From Chloroflexota bacterium (lineage in GTDB: Bacteria > Chloroflexota > FW602-bin22 > JAMCYS01): DNA of 20,872 nucleotides. Below the pieces are notes generated by a model. That model was given only the letters and a program-made list of their open reading frames with translations, was not told the origin of the DNA and searched no databases. The stretch is from contig JAJZQK010000006.1 in the NCBI GenBank assembly GCA_021847625.1, forward strand, positions 1-20,872, in the 5' to 3' direction. The number at the start of each line of letters is the position of its first letter. The stretch's first letter is position 1. Positions 6,353-13,663 of the stretch are shown here, piece after piece. The position numbers and the translations under genes were made by a program.

Positions 6353-7417
6353 ATGAGGCGGTATCTGCGAGAGGCGTATTCGTTTGCGCGAGAGATGATT
6401 TCGGAGTGGGGCCAGGACCAGGCTTCCCAGCAGGCGGCAGCAATCGCCTACTATACGCTGTTCGCGCTGGCGCCGCTCCTCCTCATCGCCATCCTCGTGG
6501 CCGGGCTCATATACGGGCCGGAGGCGGCGCGTGGGCAGGTCGTGAGCGGCCTTCAAAGCGTCGTGGGGCCGGATGTAGCGGGCCTGCTTCAGACGATGAT
6601 CAACAGCGCCAGCCAGCGCACTAGCGGCGGCATTCTTGCCAGTGTCATCGGTTTTGCCATCCTCTTGTTCGGCGCCGCCGGGGCCTTCGGGTCCCTCGAG
6701 AGGGCCCTGAACATGATCTGGGATGTCCAGCAACAAGGCGGGGGCGGAATCATGGGCACGATTCTGAACCAGCTGCTGCTCTTCGGCCTGGTGGTGGGGG
6801 TTGGCCTTTTCCTCCTGGCCTCGCTGCTGGCTACTACCCTCGTCGCTGTCGTCGTGGGGCCTCTGGCCGACCTCGTTCCCGGCTCGAAGATCATTCTGCA
6901 GGTGACGAACATCGTCGTCTCTTACGTCATCATCACCGTGCTCTTCGCCGTGATCTTCAAGGTGTTGCCCAACGTCGACATCACCTGGGGCGACGTCTGG
7001 GTCGGGGCGGCCGTGACCGCTTTCCTTTTCCTCTTCGGCAAGGAGCTGCTCGGCTACTACTTCGGAATCGCCAGCGTCGGCTCCGCCTACGGCGCGGCGG
7101 GCTCGCTCGTCGCCCTCCTTCTCTGGATCTACTACTCCGCGGAGATCTTCCTCGCGGGTGCCGAGTTTACCGCTGTCTACGCCAGAAGGTACGGTTCGCT
7201 GGCGGGGCAGCAAGTGCCGGCGGGGGCGCAGGCGACCCAACAACAGCGGCAGGCCCAACCGGAGGCGCGCCCTCACCCCGCCACGGAGACCGGGACCGGG
7301 GCCGCGCGGCCAGGATGGCTGACCGTCGGCAACCTGGTCCAGCGGAGCTACATCGCCATAGGGCTGGGCGTGCTTCTCAGTTGGGTTCTCGCTGTCTTCA
7401 TCAGGCCCCGCGGGTGA
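6353..7417 (+). CDS. YihY/BrkB family inner-membrane protein
   Basis: A 354-residue polytopic membrane protein of the YihY/virulence factor BrkB family (once misnamed ribonuclease BN). The N-terminal FAREMISEWGQDQASQQAAA with IAYYTLFALAPLLL (about 11-44) and the C-terminal signature SVGSAYGAAGSLVALLLWIYYSAEIFLAGAEF (about 241-272) are typical; about six helices lie between. The ATG at 6353 follows GGGAGAGG. After the family core there is a Gln/Ala/Pro-rich linker (285-320) and one further membrane helix (332-349), an extension that the core family does not need. The biochemical role of the family is not established; envelope or transport functions are suggested. It converges on the DUF1614 gene with only 15 bases between the stops. 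Confidence 0.88.
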   Translation: MRRYLREAYSFAREMISEWGQDQASQQAAAIAYYTLFALAPLLLIAILVAGLIYGPEAARGQVVSGLQSVVGPDVAGLLQTMINSASQRTSGGILASVIGFAILLFGAAGAFGSLERALNMIWDVQQQGGGGIMGTILNQLLLFGLVVGVGLFLLASLLATTLVAVVVGPLADLVPGSKIILQVTNIVVSYVIITVLFAVIFKVLPNVDITWGDVWVGAAVTAFLFLFGKELLGYYFGIASVGSAYGAAGSLVALLLWIYYSAEIFLAGAEFTAVYARRYGSLAGQQVPAGAQATQQQRQAQPEARPHPATETGTGAARPGWLTVGNLVQRSYIAIGLGVLLSWVLAVFIRPRG

Positions 7418-7430
7418 GGCCAGGCCTCCC
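7412..7430. terminator. Short hairpin between convergent genes
   Basis: GGGTGAGG and CCTCCC flank a short centre (GAGGCC-A-GGCCTC) exactly between the stops of YihY and DUF1614. It could end transcription from both sides, but it has no T-tract and overlaps the YihY stop codon. Confidence 0.3.
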
Positions 7431-7432
7431 GG

Positions 7433-8086
7433 CTATCCGGTGAGCAGGACGGCCAGAAGACCGGAGAGGAACACGCCGTCAAACACGCCGGCCCCGCCAA
7501 TGCTCATCGTCTGGGCGCTCATTCGCCTGATCGCCGGCAGGTTGAGCAGGTCGGCGCCGATCAGCGTGCCGACGGTGCCGGAGACGTAGGCCACCGGCGC
7601 CGCCGCGTGGGGGGCAAGCAGCAAGGCCGCCGCGGCCGAGGTGAGCGGTGCCACGAAGGCGGGCATCGCGATGCCCATCCCCTGGATGGGCCGGGCAAGG
7701 GCCCGCGCCACGACCATGACGACGGCCGTGGCGGCGGCAGTCGGGAGCAAGGGGGCGGGGCCGGTCAGCAGGTAGGCTGAGAACAGCGCCGGCACGATAG
7801 CCCCACCCACGTTCACCGCCAGCACCTGTTCGCGTACCTTGGGCGGGTAGTAGTAGATGAAGCCGAAGAACCAGCGTCGACGCGCTGGCTCGATCAGGAT
7901 CCGGCGCCGGGAGACTGGCAAGTTGACGATCCCCCCCACCAACGAGATGGTGAGCAGCAGCAGTCCGCCGGCCACGGTTAGACCCAGCTTGCCAAAAGAT
8001 AGGGCCACCACGTTGAGCAGGACGAACGGATAGAGCAAGCCTACCAGCAGGATGCCGAGCAGTACCAGCGGCAGGCAAGAGGTCAT
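7433..8086 (-). CDS. DUF1614 family membrane protein
   Basis: A 217-residue protein with about six hydrophobic segments. The C-terminal part carries the family pattern GTLIGADLLNLPAI (173-186) and SIGGAGVFDGVFLSGL (195-210), which is why I call it DUF1614; the family's function is unknown. It is the last gene of a three-gene operon: its ATG begins one base after the stop codon of the ABC permease, and there is no separate Shine-Dalgarno at normal spacing, so translation is probably coupled. The conserved Gly/Asp-rich membrane segment could be a pore or an active site. The context suggests work with the exporter, but this is inference; chance operon membership is the alternative. Confidence 0.8.
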   Translation of the reverse strand: MTSCLPLVLLGILLVGLLYPFVLLNVVALSFGKLGLTVAGGLLLLTISLVGGIVNLPVSRRRILIEPARRRWFFGFIYYYPPKVREQVLAVNVGGAIVPALFSAYLLTGPAPLLPTAAATAVVMVVARALARPIQGMGIAMPAFVAPLTSAAAALLLAPHAAAPVAYVSGTVGTLIGADLLNLPAIRRMSAQTMSIGGAGVFDGVFLSGLLAVLLTG

Positions 8087-8087
8087 C

Positions 8088-8867
8088 CTAGCGCCATTCC
8101 GTGAGGATAGCCTCCCGCCGGAATAGGCGCACGGCGGCGTACAGCAGCGCCGCGTCGGCGGCCAGCAGGCCCAGGGTCGTGAGCAGGATCATCTGCACGC
8201 TGATCAAGGCCCCACCGGCGATCTGGGCGACGAAGAGGCCGATGAGGGGCAGAATCATGACTAGGCTCGCCTGCTGAGCGACCCTGGTATCGTTGACGCG
8301 CGAGGAGACGATCACCGCTAGGCCCACCGCCGCAACCCCCAGGAGTGGCGCCAAGAGCAACATGCTCAGCAACCACGTCGTGCTCGTGGCGACGAGGAAG
8401 GCAAGGCTCGTGCCCACGAAGTAGACGCCGAGCAGGGCTATCGCGTACCCGGCCCAGGTAGCGGCGATGGCCGGCAGCACCGCGGCCAGCGACTTGCCCA
8501 GCAGCAGTTCCCAGACCGTGATGGGCGTGGCCAACAAAGGCTCGAGGCTGCGGGCCTGCTTTTCGCCGATGATGCTGAAGCTGGCGATAGCCAGTGGCAC
8601 CATGGCGGGGACAATCAAGAACATCAGGATGACCTGGTTCATGAAGATGATCTGCGTGGCGGTCACAGGATCCAGCTGGCGCAGGGCCGGCTCGGCGGCG
8701 AGTATGGGTTCCAGCTCGGCCGGCGACAACGGATCGCTCTGGGCCGCCGAAAGCATAATAATCGGGAGTAGGGCGAAGATGATGGGCGGCAGGCCCACCG
8801 TGAACAGCAGCAGCTTGTTCTTGACGATCTCGCGCAGTTCCTTGTTCAGTATGGTGAGGAGTTTCAT
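8088..8867 (-). CDS. ABC-2 type transporter permease (NatB-like)
   Basis: A 259-residue membrane subunit of an ABC exporter. About six membrane segments; a cytoplasmic-to-membrane start (MKLLTILNKELREIVKNK) typical of the family; an extracytoplasmic loop at about 42-70; and the coupling motif GEKQARSLEPLLATPIT (101-117), which matches the conserved E-x3-R-x-L-E-x-L-L-x-T-P element of ABC-2 permeases. The start codon overlaps the stop of the ATPase gene in an ATGA arrangement, with GGAGGT upstream, so the two subunits are made together. NatAB-like systems export Na+ or small amphiphiles, but the substrate here cannot be read from the sequence. Confidence 0.88.
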   Translation of the reverse strand: MKLLTILNKELREIVKNKLLLFTVGLPPIIFALLPIIMLSAAQSDPLSPAELEPILAAEPALRQLDPVTATQIIFMNQVILMFLIVPAMVPLAIASFSIIGEKQARSLEPLLATPITVWELLLGKSLAAVLPAIAATWAGYAIALLGVYFVGTSLAFLVATSTTWLLSMLLLAPLLGVAAVGLAVIVSSRVNDTRVAQQASLVMILPLIGLFVAQIAGGALISVQMILLTTLGLLAADAALLYAAVRLFRREAILTEWR

Positions 8868-9808
8868 GCCTTCACCTCCGCACGCCTGGTATTACCCACG
8901 AGGCTCAAGTAGACGTCCTCCAAAGATGGCTCCAGCTCGGTGACGTAGAGCACCTGGGCCCCCGCCTGCACCGCCTCCCGCACGAGTGCCGGGTTTTGGG
9001 TGGCGGGCTCGCTCACGGGCACGACGATCTTGTCGCCCTCCGCCTCGGCCGTCGCCGCAAAGGGAAGCCGCCGGATGGCCGCAAGGGCCTCGGCATGCGG
9101 CTCCACCATCTGTAGGACCGTGCGCCGGCCGTACAGCCGCTGGCGCAGTTCGGCGGGCGAACCGGTAGCGACGATGCGCTGGCTGAGGATCGCGATCCGG
9201 TCGCAGAGGCGGTTGGCCTCGTCCAGGTTGTGCGTGCACAGGAAGATCGTGCGACCCGCCGCCCGCAGGTCGGAAATGAAGTCGCGCACAGTGTGCGCCG
9301 CCTCCGGGTCCAGGCCCGACGTCGGTTCGTCGAGAAAGAGCACGCGCGGCTCGTGGACGACGGCGCGGGCGATGGCCATTCTCTGCTTCATGCCCTTGGA
9401 GAACGTCCCCACCGCCTCGTCGCGGCGGTCCCAGAGGTCGAGCATCCGCAGGTACTTCTCCACCTGCGCCGCCCGGTGGCCGCCCGGCAGGCCGTGCAGC
9501 TTGGCGTGGAACTCCAGGTTGAACCTGGCGCTGAAGCGCTCGTACAGGCCCGGCGCTTCGGTGAGGATGCCCACGTTGCGGCGGATGTGCTCGTCGTCGC
9601 GGCCCACTTGCCAGTCGCCGAGCCAGGCCTGGCCCGCAGTCGGGCCGATGAGGCAGGTGAGCATGCGTACGGTGGTCGTCTTGCCCGCGCCGTTGGGGCC
9701 CAAGAAGCCGAAGACCTCGCCCTTGCCCACCTGCAGGTCGATGGCATCCACGGCTACCTTCGCGCCAAAGCGCTTGGTCAGGCCGACCGTCTTGATCATC
9801 GCGGACAT
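8864..9808 (-). CDS. ABC transporter ATP-binding protein (NatA/DrrA-like)
   Basis: A 314-residue ATPase subunit of an ABC-2 exporter. Walker A GPNGAGKT (37-44), signature FSKGMKQR (136-143, the SKGMKQR variant usual in NatA-like proteins), Walker B VLFLDEP (156-162, catalytic Glu161), D-loop SGLD (164-167) and switch His193 in CTHNLDEA. A C-terminal extension of about 90 residues (225-314) with a final ELEPSLEDVYL element is typical of the DrrA/NatA group. AGGAGG six bases before the ATG at 9808 supports the start. It is the first gene of the operon with the permease and the DUF1614 protein. The promoter must lie in the 350-base region shared with the CDF gene. Confidence 0.93.
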   Translation of the reverse strand: MSAMIKTVGLTKRFGAKVAVDAIDLQVGKGEVFGFLGPNGAGKTTTVRMLTCLIGPTAGQAWLGDWQVGRDDEHIRRNVGILTEAPGLYERFSARFNLEFHAKLHGLPGGHRAAQVEKYLRMLDLWDRRDEAVGTFSKGMKQRMAIARAVVHEPRVLFLDEPTSGLDPEAAHTVRDFISDLRAAGRTIFLCTHNLDEANRLCDRIAILSQRIVATGSPAELRQRLYGRRTVLQMVEPHAEALAAIRRLPFAATAEAEGDKIVVPVSEPATQNPALVREAVQAGAQVLYVTELEPSLEDVYLSLVGNTRRAEVKA

Positions 9809-9984
9809 CGGTCCTCCTCCTAGCCGTTTCTGGGCCGCGAGGCTGCGGCGGCGCCGGCCGCAGAGGCCAAACGGCAGGCTAGCGATCGTAAGCGCGCCAC
9901 CGGCGTGAGAGTACCACAGTCCCCGCGGGGGCGCAAGAACGAAGTGCGGCCGGCGAGCATCGCCGCCGTCGGCAGGGGGCGGGT

Positions 9985-10013
9985 TTGCGGGGAGAACCTA
10001 TGGTTGTTATAAT
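9985..10013 (+). promoter_or_regulatory. Probable CDF promoter
   Basis: TATAAT (10008-10013) with a weak -35, TTGCGG (9985-9990), 17 bases upstream. Transcription would start near 10020, about 140 bases before the GTG start. A weak -35 with a good -10 inside an operator fits a regulated promoter. Confidence 0.5.
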
Positions 10014-10034
10014 TAGTATAGCCTCAACCATAGG
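9997..10034. promoter_or_regulatory. Perfect 10 bp inverted repeat around the -10 box (candidate operator)
   Basis: CCTATGGTTG (9997-10006) and its exact complement CAACCATAGG (10025-10034) flank 18 bases that contain the TATAAT of the putative CDF promoter. The half sites are about 28 bases apart centre to centre, roughly 2.7 helical turns. On the minus strand the same island reads TATACT, so a promoter toward the ABC operon may share it. A dimeric or tetrameric repressor binding here would cover RNA polymerase. It could also form a stem-loop in DNA or RNA. Confidence 0.55.
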
Positions 10035-10158
10035 CTGATCATCGCTTCCGCGGCTTCTCCGGCCCAGGCCTCGGCGGCCGATGGGACGGCCGGCCCAACC
10101 GGCCGGCGAGCGCGCGGTCGCATGTTTCCTGCCTATGGGCGGTCGGAGGTAGTACGCA

Positions 10159-11085
10159 GTGGACGCCAAGAGTCGCGTGGCGGGACTAGCCGTCACCACG
10201 AACATTCTCCTTGTGATCCTCAAAGTGGCCGTGGGCTTGTCGATAGGCTCGGTCAGCGTTCTGGCCGAGGCCGTCCACTCCGCCGTTGATTTGTTGGCGG
10301 CCCTCATGGCCCTCGTCGCCGTCCGTATCTCGGCCCGGCCGGCCGACGACAGCCACCCCTACGGCCACGGCAAGGTGGAGAACGTGACGGGCACCGTCGA
10401 GGCGGTGCTCATCTTCGGGGCGGCGGTCATCATCGTCTACGAGAGCATCAACAAGCTCATCTACGGGGTACAGTTGGAGTCGGTCGACGCCGGCCTTGTC
10501 GTCATCGGCATCTCCGTCGCCGTCAACTTCTTCGTCTCCCGCCAGCTGTCCAAGGTGGCGCGCCGGACGGAGTCGGTCGCCCTGGAGGCGGACGCGGCCC
10601 ACCTGACCACCGACGTGGTGACCTCGGCGGGCGTCTTCCTCGGTCTGCTGGCCGTGCGGGTGACCGGCCTGGCCATATTGGACCCGCTCGTGGCCCTCGG
10701 CGTGGCGATCTTGATCCTGAAGGCGGCCTGGGAGGTCACCCAGCATGCCTTTGTCGACCTGCTCGACCGCAGCCTGCCCGCGGGCGAACAGCAGGTGATA
10801 AGGGATATCCTTGACCGGCGCAACGGCGAGGTCATCGGCTACCACAACCTGCGGTCGCGCAAGGCCGGCCCCGACCGGCACATCGACCTGCACCTAATGA
10901 TGCATCGCCAGCTCTCCGTCGGCGAGGCCCACGAGGTCGCCGACGAGATAGAGGGGGAGATCAAGAAGGCACTCGGGGCCAGCAGCACCGTCAACCTGCA
11001 CGTGGAGCCCTGCGAGGGGGAGTGCGAGGTCTGCGACGCGGACGGCAACTGTCGCCCGGCCGGCATAAGCGATAGGGCCTCCTAA
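10159..11085 (+). CDS. Cation diffusion facilitator (CDF) metal exporter with Cys-rich tail
   Basis: A 308-residue divalent-metal/proton antiporter that exports Zn2+, Fe2+, Co2+ or similar ions from the cytoplasm. Six membrane helices fill residues 8-195. The metal site is made of HSAVD in helix 2 (His40, Asp44) and HLTTD in helix 5 (His148, Asp152); SHPYGHGKVE (65-74) is the conserved loop after helix 2. The cytoplasmic dimerisation domain (205-284) holds HIDLHLMM and NLHVEP. After it comes an unusual tail with Cys285, Cys289, Cys292 and Cys298 (C-x3-C-x2-C-x5-C). The GTG start follows CGGAGGT by eight bases. It appears monocistronic and is probably metal regulated through the upstream inverted repeat. 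The HxxxD pair favours zinc, but this is not decisive. Confidence 0.92.
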   Translation: MDAKSRVAGLAVTTNILLVILKVAVGLSIGSVSVLAEAVHSAVDLLAALMALVAVRISARPADDSHPYGHGKVENVTGTVEAVLIFGAAVIIVYESINKLIYGVQLESVDAGLVVIGISVAVNFFVSRQLSKVARRTESVALEADAAHLTTDVVTSAGVFLGLLAVRVTGLAILDPLVALGVAILILKAAWEVTQHAFVDLLDRSLPAGEQQVIRDILDRRNGEVIGYHNLRSRKAGPDRHIDLHLMMHRQLSVGEAHEVADEIEGEIKKALGASSTVNLHVEPCEGECEVCDADGNCRPAGISDRAS

Positions 11086-11117
11086 GACGGCCGGACGGAG
11101 GCGCGGCGGACAGAATA

Positions 11118-11144
11118 GGGCGGCGGATGCCACATCCGCCGTCC
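11118..11144. terminator. Hairpin between convergent CDF and SPW genes
   Basis: A 12 bp stem (GGGCGGCGGATG and its complement with one G-T pair) and a CCA loop lie about 33 bases after the CDF stop and 30 bases from the SPW stop on the other strand. There is no T-tract, so its strength as a terminator is uncertain. Confidence 0.5.
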
Positions 11145-11173
11145 CGGCTTAGGGGAAGTGCCCAACGCCGGGC

Positions 11174-11353
11174 CTACGCTCTTGGTTCACTGGGCACCCT
11201 GTAGAAAGCCGGCACCAAGGAGAACAGCGAGATCAGGATGCCGAAGACCGTCGCCGTCCATAGTGCCTGCGCGTTGCCCGTGAAGCCAACCCACCACGGC
11301 GCGGCGATGAGTAGAAGGCCGAGGATGAGATTCACCCAATTATGCCAGGCCAT
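11174..11353 (-). CDS. Single-repeat SPW-like membrane protein (59 aa)
   Basis: A very small membrane protein of 59 residues. It starts MAWHNWVNLILG, has APWWVGF at 18-24 where the SPW motif lies, and a second hydrophobic helix (about 31-50) ending in a polar tail. This is one SPW unit with two helices, and the W-x2-N and PW features match the repeats of the 284-637 protein. GGAGGT eight bases before the ATG makes it a real gene in spite of its size. It lies between the convergent CDF gene and the oxidoreductase operon and is probably transcribed alone. A unit this short would have to form oligomers. Function unknown. Confidence 0.75.
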   Translation of the reverse strand: MAWHNWVNLILGLLLIAAPWWVGFTGNAQALWTATVFGILISLFSLVPAFYRVPSEPRA

Positions 11354-11567
11354 GTCCTAACACCTCCTTCCGCCTATCCCGGGTTACCCCAGGCGAAGCG
11401 ACCTCGTCCCTCCGCCGGCCCCGGCAGGACCGCCTCAGCCGCCGTCCAGAGGCGCTCGCCACTGCCCTGGTTTGCACATCGTGTGCCAGTGCCCTCCCGA
11501 CGGCGACACCGCCGCGGGGCCGGCGGGGGAACGAGGCTCGCCGATAGACAGGCAGGCCTCGGAGGCG

Positions 11568-12434
11568 CTAGGACTGGCTCCCCACCGGCGTCCAGATGCT
11601 GAGGGCCGTCTTCCCCAGGATCCACTCCTTCTCCTCGGCGCTGAGGAACGGCATCTCGTTCCGTACTGCCTCCAGCCGCTCCTTGTAGGTGGGGCTGGGC
11701 ATGTCCATCGGCCAGTTGGAGCCCCACATCAGCCGGCGGGGGCCGAAGAGGTCGATCGCACGGCGTTGGTAGTCGTGCAGGTCCCGCCAAGGATAGGCGG
11801 CTCGGGAATGCATCACGTGGTTGGAGACCTTCACGTACACGTTCGGCCGCTCGGCGAGGGCGAAGAAGTTGGCCGAGGAAGGAAAATCCGGCGATTCCGC
11901 GACGTAGGGATGTCCGAGGTGGTCGACTACCACTGTCACGTTGGGAAAACGGTCGGCCACGGCGAGGACCGTGGGGTGCGTCGGTATGCGATTCAGAAAC
12001 TGGATGGGCACGCCGAGGGCGCGCGCCTTCCTGATGAGGGGATCGGCCTTGCCGGCCAGGAGCCCCTCGTTGACGGAGGCGATGACGGCCGACCCCCGGT
12101 CGGTGTCGACGAGGTGGAAGCGCACGCCCCGGAAGCCGTCCTCGTGGTACTGCCGCTCCAGGCGGTCGGGGGCGTCCGGCGCGAACGGGTCTTCCAGGTA
12201 GCCGATGGCGGCGAAGCGGCCCGGGAAGCGGCGCATGGACTCCACGAGATAACGGTTGTCCTCCCCGTACCACGGGGTCTGCACGGCGAGGGCGGCGTCC
12301 ACCCCCGCATCGTTCATAAGTTCGATCAGCCACTCCGCCTTGCCGTGGAAACCGGCGGGGCGTTCCTGCCCCGGCACCATCGGGTACTTGGCGCGGTCTT
12401 CCGAGACGAGATGCACGTGCGAATCGAAGATCAT
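11568..12434 (-). CDS. Amidohydrolase 2 family TIM-barrel hydrolase (COG3618-like)
   Basis: A 288-residue hydrolase of the amidohydrolase superfamily (PF04909 type). The N-terminal metal motif is DSHVHL (His6, His8); DHLGHP (171-176) supplies the next His; WGSNWPMD (237-244) stands where the usual GSDWP motif has its Asp, with Asn240 here, a variant I recall in other members. Relatives include lactonases such as L-fuconolactonase and decarboxylases. The start is ATG 12434, six bases after GAGGTG, which overlaps the stop of the upstream gene; GTG 12443 is less likely. It forms an operon with the Gfo/Idh/MocA oxidoreductase 10 bases upstream, which suggests a dehydrogenase that makes a lactone and a hydrolase that opens it. 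The substrate is not known. Confidence 0.82.
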   Translation of the reverse strand: MIFDSHVHLVSEDRAKYPMVPGQERPAGFHGKAEWLIELMNDAGVDAALAVQTPWYGEDNRYLVESMRRFPGRFAAIGYLEDPFAPDAPDRLERQYHEDGFRGVRFHLVDTDRGSAVIASVNEGLLAGKADPLIRKARALGVPIQFLNRIPTHPTVLAVADRFPNVTVVVDHLGHPYVAESPDFPSSANFFALAERPNVYVKVSNHVMHSRAAYPWRDLHDYQRRAIDLFGPRRLMWGSNWPMDMPSPTYKERLEAVRNEMPFLSAEEKEWILGKTALSIWTPVGSQS

Positions 12435-12444
12435 CGCTGTCACC

Positions 12445-13425
12445 TCAAAGCTTTATCACGCGGCCGCTGCCGGCCGACTCGTAGGCCGCCTCCACGATCT
12501 GCACGGCGGGCAGGGCGTCCGCGGGGGGAATCCGACTCGGCTCGCGCCCGCGGATGACGTCGACAAAGTGGTCGGTCGTCGCCTTGCCGGCGGGCAGCTC
12601 GCCGATGGGCACCACCTCGCCGCCCTTGCCGAAATGCGTTACCTGCCAGGGGGTGTGCTGCCGCGGCCTCTCCACCTTGACGGCGCCCTCGGTGCCGACG
12701 ACCTCCACCTCATCCACGTTGCGGAAGCCGTTCTTCATGGAGGCGATCTGGAAGAAGTTGCCGTTAGTAGTGTGCACGTCGACCGTGCCACCGGTATCGA
12801 CGTCCAGCTTGCCGCCGTAGGTGACGAACGCCGCTACCGCGGCCGGCTGCCAGCCGGTGAGCCAGGGGATCAGGGCGGCCATGTGGCTCCCCCGGCCGAC
12901 GAGCGGGCCGCCGCCGGCGAGTGAGAGGATGGCAAAGGAGCGCTCACGCGGATAATTGACCTGCAGGCTGCGGGCATAGAAAACCTCGCCCAGCGCTCCC
13001 GACTGGATGAGGTGCTTCGCGTAGAGGTTGGCCGGGTCCAGGTGGCGGTTGAGGGCGGGCATAAGGATTAGTCCCCTTGCTTTGGCGAGGGCCATCAGTT
13101 CCTGCCACTCGCTCGCGTGCATCACGACGTGCTTGTCGACGTGGACATGCAGCCCTCGTTCTAGGCTGTCCTTGATCTGCTGGTAGTGCTGGGTGTGGGC
13201 GCTGCTGATCACCACGGCGTCGAGGGGCGTGTTATCCAGCAGGGCGCGATAGTCGGTGTAGACGTTGGGCACGGCGAAGCGTTGGGCCTTCTCCTGCAGA
13301 CGCTCGATCGTCCGGCTGGAGAGGGCGAGGAGTTCGACGTCTGGATTGACGACCAAGCGGGGAATGTGGTATCGGGCCGCGAAATCGGCCGCTCCGATCA
13401 CGGCAATGCGCGTCTCATCTGGCAT
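12445..13425 (-). CDS. Gfo/Idh/MocA family oxidoreductase
   Basis: A 326-residue NAD(P)-dependent dehydrogenase, usually acting on sugars, inositols or related polyols. The N-terminal Rossmann fold (4-125) begins IAVIGAADFAARYHIP, a loose form of the GxGxxG motif; ISSAHTQHYQQ (73-83) is the typical substrate-side loop; and the conserved Lys98 stands in HVDKHV, where most members have EKP. His181 in GRGSHM matches the active-site His of the C-terminal alpha/beta domain. GGAGGA five bases before the ATG at 13425 fixes the start; the longer reading from 13476 lacks a ribosome site and crosses the predicted promoter. It is the first gene of an operon with the amidohydrolase and is probably part of a carbohydrate or sugar-acid pathway. 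Confidence 0.87.
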   Translation of the reverse strand: MPDETRIAVIGAADFAARYHIPRLVVNPDVELLALSSRTIERLQEKAQRFAVPNVYTDYRALLDNTPLDAVVISSAHTQHYQQIKDSLERGLHVHVDKHVVMHASEWQELMALAKARGLILMPALNRHLDPANLYAKHLIQSGALGEVFYARSLQVNYPRERSFAILSLAGGGPLVGRGSHMAALIPWLTGWQPAAVAAFVTYGGKLDVDTGGTVDVHTTNGNFFQIASMKNGFRNVDEVEVVGTEGAVKVERPRQHTPWQVTHFGKGGEVVPIGELPAGKATTDHFVDVIRGREPSRIPPADALPAVQIVEAAYESAGSGRVIKL

Positions 13426-13474
13426 CTTGATCCTCCGTTGGGCCTTGCTTGGGGCCTTCGCAATCTCTACTATC

Positions 13475-13504
13475 ATTATTGTGTGGCGGCCTGCTTCCCG
13501 TCAA
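13475..13504 (-). promoter_or_regulatory. Promoter of the oxidoreductase-amidohydrolase operon
   Basis: On the minus strand, TTGACG (13504-13499), an 18-base spacer and AATAAT (13480-13475). Both hexamers match consensus at five of six positions. Transcription would start near 13468, giving a leader of about 43 bases. Confidence 0.6.
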
Positions 13505-13663
13505 CCTATCGTTCTCCCGAGCGTCCGCTACGGGGGGGGCCCAGACGGCCGCGTCGGCAGGGGCGGTTCACCGTGGGGGAAGCTTGGCTGCGGCACGGAA
13601 CTTGCCCGCTTGAGCAGGCAGAAGACGGCGCGCGACCGCTAATCTGGAGCGAGGGAGGGCGAG

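Larger units (their letters stand above)
9809..10158. other. 350-base divergent intergenic region
   Basis: No gene. It separates the ABC operon (minus) from the CDF exporter (plus). It holds an AT-rich island at about 9996-10035 in GC-rich DNA, carrying a TATAAT box and a perfect inverted repeat (described separately), and downstream GC-rich hairpin potential around 10086-10110 (GCCGGCC-CAA-CCGGCCGGC), which would lie in the CDF leader. Confidence 0.6.

Noticed and set aside
11354..12557. 361-residue plus-strand and 319-residue minus-strand frames across the amidohydrolase
   Set aside because: Both are shadows of the amidohydrolase, whose metal motifs are clear in the true frame.
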